A stretch of 64,000 bases of DNA from JABWBH01 sp964526695. Lineage in GTDB: Bacteria; Planctomycetota; Phycisphaerae; UBA1845. The translations under genes and the position numbers were made by a program. Location: positions 1 through 64,000 of the forward strand of contig CAZGJA010000003.1 of assembly GCA_964526695.1 (NCBI GenBank). The letters are read 5' to 3'. Under the pieces are notes generated by a model that worked only from the letters and a program-made list of their open reading frames with translations, ran no database searches and was not told where the DNA came from. This document shows, piece after piece, positions 54,888 through 62,329 of this stretch (positions are counted from its first letter, which is position 1; every line of letters starts with the position of its first letter).

Positions 54888-55091
54888 TTACGGCTGGCAG
54901 GTCACCGTGCGGCACAGGTCCGGGCACTCTTGAATGCAGACGCGATGATCGCCCTTGATGAGCGTGATGCAGGCCGCCTTCGCGCGACCCCGGTCGTTGA
55001 CCGTCACCGTCCGGCAGCCGGACTCCGCTTCCTGCGGGTCGGTCTCAGGTGCTGAGAACCTCGGTCTTCGGGCGTCAGGATGCCTGTGGGA
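54888..55091 (-). pseudogene. relic of the shared C-terminal domain
   Basis: An open frame without a start codon, 67 residues, reads ...SGCRTVTVNDRGRAKAACIT and ends KGDHRVCIQECPDLCRTVTC QP. The VTVN.RG.AKA pattern followed by paired cysteines resembles the last part of the domain on the three exported proteins. The preceding TGA and lack of a start indicate the end of a lost gene. Confidence 0.5.
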
Positions 55092-55176
55092 TCAGGCTCC
55101 AGTGTACCGAAAGCGAATCGCCGAATGCAAGGCGAAAGTTCCAGCGGCGGCGTGAAGGGCGGGGCGACCGCATTCC

Positions 55177-55312
55177 GGCCTCAAGTCGGGGTGGCCTCCG
55201 GTCAGGGTGGTCTTAAGTCAGAGCCGCCTCGAGTCAGGGCGGCCTCAAGTCAGCGTAGCACAGTCTGGCGTACTCTGTCATTCCCGCGCCGGCGGGAACA
55301 GGCCGTGGGGAA
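55177..55312 (+). repeat. 16-base tandem units followed by a composite repeat
   Basis: 55177-55256 has about five degenerate units of GGCCTCAAGTCAGGGT. At 55258-55312 the sequence CTGGCGTACTC is interrupted by TGTCATTCCCGCGCCGGCGG GAACA and then resumes AGGCCGTGGGG. This is a REP-type palindrome placed inside the TGGCGTACTCGCCA element. Confidence 0.8.
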
Positions 55313-55388
55313 TGGGCAACCCGCGGGGGTTTCCGCGCTTCACGCGTCCGCTGCCTCGCGGATCGAGCTTCATCCCGTTCCAATCTGA

Positions 55389-56102
55389 TCACCCGTCAGG
55401 CGGCGTTTCCCGCGTCGCGTTCGCTTCCGCCTCCTGCAGGATCTTCACGCCCGACGACGTTCCGATGCGCGAGGCGCCGGCGTCGAGCATGGTCTGCAAT
55501 GCGGCGAGGTCGCGGATGCCGCCGGAGGCTTTGACTTTCAGCGGGCTGGCATGTCGGTGCAGCAGCCGCACCGCTTCGAGGGTCGCGCCGCCGCTGGGGT
55601 GGAACCCGGTGGAGGTCTTGACGAAGTCCGCCTCGCCCTCCGCGGCGCAGCGGCAGCCGAGGATGATCCGCTCCGGCGTCAGCGCGCCGGTTTCGAGGAT
55701 CACCTTCAGGATGCGCCCGCGACCGCCGCCGTGGGTGGCTCTTGCCACGGCCTCGATGTCCTTTCGCACATAGAGCGCGTCGCCGCCGATCAGGTGGCCC
55801 AGGGCGACGACCATGTCGATCTCGTCCGCGCCGTCGTCGATCGCCCGTCGCGTCTCATCGGCCTTGACGTCCGCGCGGCTCGCGCCCAGCGGGAAGCCCA
55901 CCACCGTGGCAACCTTGACCTTCGAGCCTTCCAACCGGCGGCGGGCTCGCTCGACGTGAACGGGGTTGATGCACACGGCGCAGAACTGAAACACCCGCGC
56001 CTCGTCGCAGAGCTTGTCAATCTCCGCGGTCGTCGCGTGCGCGGCGAGCAGGGTGTGGTCAATCGTTGCGGCAATCTGCGCCGCCGTCCGGATCGGATTC
56101 AT
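55389..56102 (-). CDS. deoC: deoxyribose-phosphate aldolase
   Basis: 237 residues from ATG 56102 (GGGAG 8 bases upstream). It cleaves 2-deoxyribose 5-phosphate to glyceraldehyde 3-phosphate and acetaldehyde. IDHTLLAAHATTAEIDKLCD, VKVATVVGFPLGASRADVKA, ILKVILETGALTPE, ADFVKTSTGFHPSGGATLEA with the Schiff-base Lys, and KASGGIRDLAALQTMLDAGA cover the class I aldolase barrel and its second catalytic Lys. Upstream is an 860-base region with repeats only. Confidence 0.95.
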   Translation of the reverse strand: MNPIRTAAQIAATIDHTLLAAHATTAEIDKLCDEARVFQFCAVCINPVHVERARRRLEGSKVKVATVVGFPLGASRADVKADETRRAIDDGADEIDMVVALGHLIGGDALYVRKDIEAVARATHGGGRGRILKVILETGALTPERIILGCRCAAEGEADFVKTSTGFHPSGGATLEAVRLLHRHASPLKVKASGGIRDLAALQTMLDAGASRIGTSSGVKILQEAEANATRETPPDG

Positions 56103-56963
56103 GCCCGTGGCTCCCTGCGCTGCATCGTAGAGGCTGCATCTCGATGTGCAACGAAAACGCATCCACCGCGGTCGCAGCTTGCAGCATTGGAATTCAAGGA
56201 GCAGCCAGGCTGGCCGGCGACGTGGGTCCGCTGATGCGGATCTCCGGGAGCGGCATGAACGGGTTGGCGCCCTTGACGCCAAAGCCGAGTGTGCGGGCTG
56301 GAACGGGCCACCGTTCAGCGATTCACAGGGGAGGTTATCAGGCCTCAGCATAGCAGTCGCAGGTGAAAGTTTGAGGGACAGGCCTTCAATTCAGTCCAGC
56401 CGTCGAAGTGTCCGGGGAATGTCCGGCTGGAAAGCCGGTCTCCCAGGTCAGGGAGGCTTTCAACACGGAGTGACAGGGCAATCGCGGACGACGCATTGTC
56501 GAACGGTCGGGTCGCACGGGTACGCCGCCGCCGACTCGTGGTAGGTCGCAGCGCAGGTGGTTGGCTCTTGCGCCAGGGCTTGTTCCCGCCTGCGCGGGAA
56601 TGACAGAGCACGCCAGGCCGTTCCACCCTGCCTCCAAGCCGGAATGCAGTTGCCCTCGGTTCCGGTAGGGGCGTCCAGGGGCCGAGCTTGACGGGCCACC
56701 TGACGGGGCGATACTTCAAATGCCGGGCGCTGGGGCGTCGCGCCAGCGGAGGCGGTGCGACGGACCGCGGCTGCAGGATCGGCGGGGCTGCCGATGCAGG
56801 TTGGGCGGGCGGTTTCTGCCCTGGGGCTGAAGCAGCCGGGCGATCTTGGATCCGGCATCGGCGACAAGCGATCATTCGGATTATTAAGCGATAGCGGACA
56901 GGAACGTGACGAGTCCTGCCTCGGTGAGGCCGGACCCAGCAGGCTCTTTCAAGGATACCGCAG
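56103..56963. repeat. 860-base gap with a composite repeat and a hairpin
   Basis: No gene was recognised. 56571-56625 is an inverse composite: a TTCCCGCCTGCGCGGGAATG palindrome stands between GCCAGGGC and GCACGCCAGGCCGTTCC, the broken form of the TGGCGTACTCGCCA element as at 55258. CCGGCTGGAAAGCCGG (56429-56444) forms a hairpin like the one between ptsH and ptsI. Confidence 0.65.
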
Positions 56964-57815
56964 ATGAAGGGTTCCTGGCTCATGAGTGGGAAGCGTTGGG
57001 GGGTGCTCAGTCTGGCGGCGGTGCTGCCGGGCTGCTCGGCGCTGAATCCCTCGTTCGTCGATTTGATCGATCCCAGCGGCGGCTCGAACTCGGTGGAGAA
57101 CGCGCCCGGGTATGTGGCGATCGTGTTCGTCAACAACGCCGACGTGGATGAGCGACTCCTGACATACCTGGAGACGGATCTGCCGGATGGCGGCGGGGTG
57201 GAGTTGACGCCTTATGAGCGCCGGACGCTGAAGCCGCGTCTCCGCTTCCGCGTCCGCGTCGAGTTCACCAACGGCAACTCCAACGTCTTCGAGTTCGTCG
57301 ACGGATCGGTCAAACTCGTGGACAGCCGATTCGACGCGTCGACGGAGCCTGACCTTATCGAGAACGACCTGACCAACGCGATCGTCGTCTGCGACGTGGT
57401 GCGCGTGTCCGTGGACGGACCGATCACCGTCTTCATGCCCGCCCAGATCGAAGGCTGGCAGACCGTGCAGAACACCTTTGGCGGGCTGGCGTTCCAGTTC
57501 GTGCAGTTCAGGCAGGAGTCGCTGCGGTTCATCCCTCTGGAGATTGACGTGCTGGATGAGGACGGCAACGTCACGCTTCAGCGCAACATCGGCGTTAGGG
57601 ACGTGCCGGTCCCGGTGGAAGCCCCGCGATGCGGGTCGGTCGTCTCGATCACGATCACGGGCACGCTCGCCAGCCCGTTCATCAACATCGCGGACGACCC
57701 GAACAACCCGAACGACCAGGCATTCTCGCGCGACGTGCCGAGCGTGATGCTCAACGACGCCAACTCGATCGCGCGCATCGGCGGGCGATTCCAGATCCGG
57801 GTGCAGGTGAATTGA
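56964..57815 (+). CDS. hypothetical lipoprotein, first of two relatives
   Basis: 283 residues, with AAGGA 8 bases before the ATG. The leader MSGKRWGVLSLAAVLPGCSA has lipobox LPGC. The mature part is mostly beta: APGYVAIVFVNNADVDERLL, ITVFMPAQIEGWQTVQNTFG and RCGSVVSITITGTLASPFIN. It seems related to the next protein, which has the same order: leader, a FV(F/L)V... strand, and a RCGS/KCGD segment near the end. The family is not recognised. It is probably anchored on an outer or inner membrane. Confidence 0.62.
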   Translation: MKGSWLMSGKRWGVLSLAAVLPGCSALNPSFVDLIDPSGGSNSVENAPGYVAIVFVNNADVDERLLTYLETDLPDGGGVELTPYERRTLKPRLRFRVRVEFTNGNSNVFEFVDGSVKLVDSRFDASTEPDLIENDLTNAIVVCDVVRVSVDGPITVFMPAQIEGWQTVQNTFGGLAFQFVQFRQESLRFIPLEIDVLDEDGNVTLQRNIGVRDVPVPVEAPRCGSVVSITITGTLASPFINIADDPNNPNDQAFSRDVPSVMLNDANSIARIGGRFQIRVQVN

Positions 57816-57874
57816 GGCGGGCGACCCATCTGTGGGGGCGCGCGAGGCGCGGACCCCGATTGGAGAATCTGAAC

Positions 57875-58564
57875 ATGCGTCATACCTGTCGAATCGCGTC
57901 CGTCGTCGCGGCGATGCTGCTGTGCGTCGCGGGCTGCGGAAACCCCGACGCGCTCTTCTTCAACGATTCGTTCATTAACTATGTCTCCGGCGGCATCGTG
58001 CCACAGACGCCCGGACCCACGGGCGCCTTCGTGCTCGTCCGCGCGCTCAACAGCACGCAACAGAATATCCAGTTCGTCGTCACGGCCGAGATCACGCGAG
58101 CGGCTTTGAACGACGAAGGCAATCAGCAATTCGACGTGGATGGGAACCTGATCACCGAGACCGTCCTCGAAACGGTTCGACTCAACACGTTCCCGTTCGG
58201 CAATGCCAACCAGTTGGGACACGTCTTCGCCTGCTCGGCTCAGGCTATCGAGCGAATCGGGCTGGGCGACAACTTGCTGCCGACGGACCAGGGCTTGTTC
58301 GTGGGTTTCGAGGTGGGCGGCAACCCGGGCTTCGGCGTTTCCGCGGGCGTCAATCCGCTGGACCGCGTCGAGGGCAACTTCAAATGCGGCGACACGGTCA
58401 TCCTCCGCGCGATTGAATCATCGGGCATTCCGGGCGGCGTTTCGGTCGATTCCTTCGTCCTGCCGTGGGAGGAGCAGCCGGAGTGCTGCACAGGTCCGGA
58501 CACGTTCCAGAACCTCGAGGCCGTGATTGAGAACAGCCTTGGCGGCTCGGACGAGGAGCCGTGA
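57875..58564 (+). CDS. hypothetical lipoprotein, second of two relatives
   Basis: 229 residues from ATG 57875 (GGAG 9 bases upstream). The leader MRHTCRIASVVAAMLLCVAG C has lipobox VAGC, followed by PTGAFVLVRALNSTQQNIQF, FACSAQAIERIGLGDNLLP and NFKCGDTVILRAIESSGIPG. It lies 59 bases behind its presumed relative on the same strand, so they are probably co-expressed. Function is unknown. Confidence 0.65.
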   Translation: MRHTCRIASVVAAMLLCVAGCGNPDALFFNDSFINYVSGGIVPQTPGPTGAFVLVRALNSTQQNIQFVVTAEITRAALNDEGNQQFDVDGNLITETVLETVRLNTFPFGNANQLGHVFACSAQAIERIGLGDNLLPTDQGLFVGFEVGGNPGFGVSAGVNPLDRVEGNFKCGDTVILRAIESSGIPGGVSVDSFVLPWEEQPECCTGPDTFQNLEAVIENSLGGSDEEP

Positions 58565-59454
58565 CCCTGCCTTGCCTGCGGCGAGGCGCGAATTTGGAAG
58601 CTCCGTTGATCGGGCAGGCGGGAGCCTTGGGGCTCCCGTCCACACACGCCCACGCGGGGCTTGCGTCCACCCAGACCGCCGGACGTACTCACGGTGTCTG
58701 GCGGTTTCGTTCGGTGCTGCAGCGCAACGGATTGACGTTCGAGACTGAGCTGGCTGACGCGGCTGAGCAGGTCGAGGCGGCTGAGGCGGGCGGCGTCGAT
58801 CGCTTCGTGCATGTCGGCAGCGCCCGACCGGCGCCACGAACCGTTGCGCGATCGTGCCTTGTTCCTTGCCCTCCGCCGACCATGCCGTAATCCATGCCCT
58901 TGCCCAACCGCGCCGGCCTGCGGTCCGAATTCTGTTCGTCGAGTCCGAGTTCTGGCCGTCGTTCGCGTTCCCACTTGGTTCGCGTTCAGCCTTCAGCCCC
59001 CGCCTCCCGGCGAACACCCTTGCTCGGCCTGCCGGTTCCGGTCATCTCGGTCCGCAGAGGACTTGCGACTCCAACCGTCACGACATGCCTGACGAAACGG
59101 AGTAGTGGTCCGTCACACTCAGTCTTGCGGGTTCAAGGAAACGGCTTCCTAACGGGCGCGGCCCAGAAAGAGGCGGTCGGACTCGCCAGATTGGAAGTGA
59201 CGGACCCGCGGCACGGATCCGCAGGGGAGGACATGTGCCGCCGGCGCGCCTGCTGCCACCTGTGCGTCCCGCATGGTTCGATCCAGAATTCGAAGTCCGA
59301 AATGCGAAACCCGAAATCAGGAATCGGCTCTGCCGCAGGCCCGCGAAGGGGCAATCCGGTTCCTCCACTCAGCCCCAGCGGCTATACTGGGATTCGGCTG
59401 GATCGCTCCCATCTTCAGGGGGACAAGCAGGCGGGTCGTTGGAGGAGGGGTTGC
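58565..59454. other. 890-base gap, no recognisable gene
   Basis: Several open frames lack family patterns or good ribosome-binding sites. 59286-59335 holds degenerate units GAAGTCCGAAATGCGAAACC followed by CGAAATC, a low-complexity pattern similar to the octamers at 11.5 and 44.6 kb. Confidence 0.55.
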
Positions 59455-61173
59455 ATGCGACGAGCAGGGGGCGGGGCGTTTCTCACCGGGACCATCGCCG
59501 GCATCGCGAGCTGTGCGGCCGCCGCGCGCGCCGACGTCATTCATGTGCGCGCCGGCGCTGAGGAGGGTGGCAACGGGCGATCATGGGATCGCGCCTTTGC
59601 ACGACTTCAGGACGCGCTGGCCGCGGCAGGCTCAGGCGACGAGTTGTGGATCGCCGCAGGCTCGTACGTTCCCGGAGCGCCGGGCGCGGACCGCGGCGAG
59701 CGGTTCACCGTCGCTGACGGCGTCGCGCTGTACGGCGGCTTTGCGGGAGTGGAAACCGATCGGAGCCAGCGCGATCCTGCCTTGAACGCGACGATCCTCA
59801 GCGGCGACCTCAACGGCGACGACGGCGGCGGGCATATCGCGGACAACGCGTACCATGTCGTCGAGGCGTCCGGCGTGGGTGAGGCCACGGTCCTGGACGG
59901 ATTGATCATCTCCGGCGGCAACGCGGACGGCGCATACCCAGGGTATTTTGGCGGCGGGTTGCTGAGCTACTTCGGAAAGCCGACCATCATCGCCTGCACG
60001 TTCACGCGCAACCGCGCCCGGTACGGCGGCGGGCTGTTCGGCGACGGCGCGGGTCCGCGGATCATCGACTGCACGTTCACTGAAAACGAGGCGCTAATGG
60101 GCGCCGGCGCCATGCTCGCCGTCGGCGGAACGGCGGAGATCCGGCAGTGCCGATTCGCCGACAACCTGGCCGAGCTGGGCTCCGGGCTGGTGGTGGCGGA
60201 CCATACGTCCGCGGCCGTGCTGCTGTGCGAGTTCACGGGGAATCATGCGTCTTTGCTCGGCGGCGGGATGCACGTTGCATCGGCCTCGCCCGCCGTGGTG
60301 GGCTGCGTGTTCCATGAGAACATCTGCCCGCGCGGCGCGGGGTTGAGCCTGGCCCGGTCCGACAGCGAAGTGGTCTCCAGCGTCTTTCGCGGCAACTCGG
60401 CCTTCGGCGAAGGGGACTCCGGCAACGGCGGCGGCGTTTATATTTCGGATGGGTTTCCCCGCCTTATCAACTGCACGATCGCGGACAATGAATCCTCGCG
60501 CGGCGGCGGGCTCTTCGCTCAACTCGCGGACGTTTCGCTCATCAACTGCATTCTGTGGGGGAACACGGATTCCAGCGGCGGCGGGCGCGAGGCTCAGGTC
60601 CAGACGGTGCTGACGGAAACGACGGCCGACTTCTGCTGCATTCAGGGCTACGATGGCGTGCCGGGCGGAACCGGCAACACCGGCAGTGACCCGCTGCTCG
60701 ATTCCGCCGGGCGGCTTTCGCCTGGCTCTCCCTGCATCGATGCCGCCGACACGACTGCGCTCCCTTCCGACGAGTTCGACTTGGACGGCGACGGCGACGA
60801 AGTCGAGTCGTCCTCGCTCGATGCCGCCGCCCACGTCAGGCGGCTCGATGACGCCGCGACTGCGGATGGCGGGCGGGGCGCAGCGCCCATCGTGGACATC
60901 GGCGCGTTCGAGCTTCATTGCACCGGCTCGGAATCCGTCAAGGCAGCCTGCCGCGCCGTGGACGGCGGATATCAAATCAAGTCCACCGCGAAGCGCGGCC
61001 AGCCCGGCGCGTCGGTCACGCTGTGGCTGGATGGCGCTGACGCACGGGTTCGCACCTTCGGCGCAGAGGGCAAAGTCAAAGCGAAATGGCAGGTTCCAGC
61101 CGGCGGGACGCATGAGGTTTCCATCGAATCGGCCTGCGGCAGGACACGCAGCGACCTGACGGATTGCGGCTGA
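59455..61173 (+). CDS. secreted beta-helix (polymorphic-repeat) protein with shared C-terminal domain
   Basis: 572 residues from ATG 59455 (GGAGGAGG upstream). A signal sequence (FLTGTIAGIASCAAAARADV) is followed by IHVRAGAEEGGNGRSWDRAF, the start typical of choice-of-anchor Q / right-handed beta-helix proteins, and turns such as IIDCTFTENEALMGAG, LINCTIADNESSRGGGLF and SLINCILWGN. SDPLLDSAGRLSPGSPCIDA and IVDIGAFELHC end the helix. The last roughly 80 residues (CTGSESVKAACR...CGRTRSDLTDCG) are the shared Cys-containing domain. It is probably a surface or matrix protein. Confidence 0.82.
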   Translation: MRRAGGGAFLTGTIAGIASCAAAARADVIHVRAGAEEGGNGRSWDRAFARLQDALAAAGSGDELWIAAGSYVPGAPGADRGERFTVADGVALYGGFAGVETDRSQRDPALNATILSGDLNGDDGGGHIADNAYHVVEASGVGEATVLDGLIISGGNADGAYPGYFGGGLLSYFGKPTIIACTFTRNRARYGGGLFGDGAGPRIIDCTFTENEALMGAGAMLAVGGTAEIRQCRFADNLAELGSGLVVADHTSAAVLLCEFTGNHASLLGGGMHVASASPAVVGCVFHENICPRGAGLSLARSDSEVVSSVFRGNSAFGEGDSGNGGGVYISDGFPRLINCTIADNESSRGGGLFAQLADVSLINCILWGNTDSSGGGREAQVQTVLTETTADFCCIQGYDGVPGGTGNTGSDPLLDSAGRLSPGSPCIDAADTTALPSDEFDLDGDGDEVESSSLDAAAHVRRLDDAATADGGRGAAPIVDIGAFELHCTGSESVKAACRAVDGGYQIKSTAKRGQPGASVTLWLDGADARVRTFGAEGKVKAKWQVPAGGTHEVSIESACGRTRSDLTDCG

Positions 61174-61207
61174 CGCCGCGCGTCGGTCGGGGCAGGGTCG
61201 AGACGCG

Positions 61208-61250
61208 GCACGGCCAGGCGGCACGGTCTGGCGTACTCGCCAGGCCGTGG
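61208..61250 (+). repeat. TGGCGTACTCGCCA element
   Basis: GGCACGGTCTGGCGTACTCG then CCAGGCCGTGGGGGG, the intact form of the dispersed element, just behind the beta-helix gene. Confidence 0.8.
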
Positions 61251-61343
61251 GGGGTCTGGGATGGTTGTCGCTCCAGGCGGGACACGGGTCCGCCACAGCT
61301 GACCCGTACCACTCGAGGTGGACCCGTGCCACGCGATCTATGT

Positions 61344-61737
61344 CGAACCGCAGAAGGCTTGCGGCTCTGTCAAGCGTGGGGCCAATGGCCGAGAACGTGC
61401 CGAGTGACGCACGACAAGGAGCGATTCGTGCGGGAGCGGGATCTGGTCGGCTTCATCCGACCGGCTGTTGCCGCCCGCTTGAGCGGGTGGGGGCGGCGCT
61501 TCACGCATTGGTCGAGCCGGCTTCAGCCGGGCTTGTCTCGTGGCCCGTCAAGCCGGCTGAAGCCCGGCTGGCGGCGCGCCGGCGGCCTGTCCTCCACCGC
61601 CTCAAGGCGGTGGCACGAACCGGCCGGCTGAAGCCGGCCCAGGACGACCCAGCACGATGCAAGCTCAGGCTTGGAATCGGCTGCGATCGGAGACATTCAT
61701 CAATGGGCGCAGGCGGAATCGGGCAAGACGTTCTGCG
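61344..61737 (+). repeat. multi-hairpin element, copy 3 (full length)
   Basis: Similar over about 395 bases to 43399-43797. Stems: GGTCGGCTTCATCCGACC; CGCCCGC-TTGA-GCGGGTG; CCGGCTTCAGCCGG and CCGGCTGAAGCCCGG; CCACCGCC-TCAA-GGCGGTGG; CCGGCTGAAGCCGG. The linkers vary more than the stems. No gene was seen at 61174-61921. Confidence 0.85.
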
Positions 61738-61921
61738 GTTCTACTTAGTTCCGCGCGCCTGAACTGGATTCGTGTCACCCAAACCCAATTCCTGCCGCGC
61801 GTTCTGGACCCCTGCTGCATGATCCAAACGCGAACCGGCGAATAGACTCGAGCGTCTATAGAATACGGAGTCAGCGAGAGGCGACGGCCGCCAAGCGTTG
61901 TTGCATCGGAGACCAAGGCAC

Positions 61922-62296
61922 ATGATCTGGTTGCGAATCGCCGCGGTGAACGGCTTCCTCGCGGTGGCCGCAGGGGCGTTCGGCGCGCATGCGCTCAAGT
62001 CGCGGCTGACGGCGGAGTTGCTCGCCAACTTCGAGACCGCGGCGCGGTATCAGATGTATCACGCCCTCGCGCTGCTGGCGGTCTTTGCGCTGGCCGCACG
62101 AGGCGCGTCGCGCTCCGTCGAGGTTGCGGGTTGGGGCTTCACGCTGGGCATCGTGCTCTTCTGCGGCAGCCTCTATGCCTACAGCCTCGGCGGACCGAGG
62201 TGGCTGGTCATGGTCACGCCGATCGGCGGCGCGGCCATGCTGGTCGGTTGGGTCTCGCTGCTGATCGCCGCCTGCACTGGAAAGACCGCGGGATGA
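61922..62296 (+). CDS. DUF423 membrane protein
   Basis: 124 residues from ATG 61922 (GGAG about 10 bases upstream). Four hydrophobic helices and the family patterns AVNGFLAVAAGAFGAHALKS, FETAARYQMYHALALLAVFA, GIVLFCGSLYAYSLGG and VTPIGGAAMLVGWVSLLIAA are the DUF423 (YgdD-like) signature. An inner-membrane protein of unknown function. Confidence 0.92.
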   Translation: MIWLRIAAVNGFLAVAAGAFGAHALKSRLTAELLANFETAARYQMYHALALLAVFALAARGASRSVEVAGWGFTLGIVLFCGSLYAYSLGGPRWLVMVTPIGGAAMLVGWVSLLIAACTGKTAG

Positions 62297-62329
62297 GCGA
62301 TCGGCGGACCCGCGCGGACCGGCGAAGAC

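Noticed and set aside
58561..58890. A 109-residue frame overlapping the end of the second lipoprotein gene
   Set aside because: The start would be a GTG within the stop region, the sequence has no recognisable pattern, and codon use is unremarkable.
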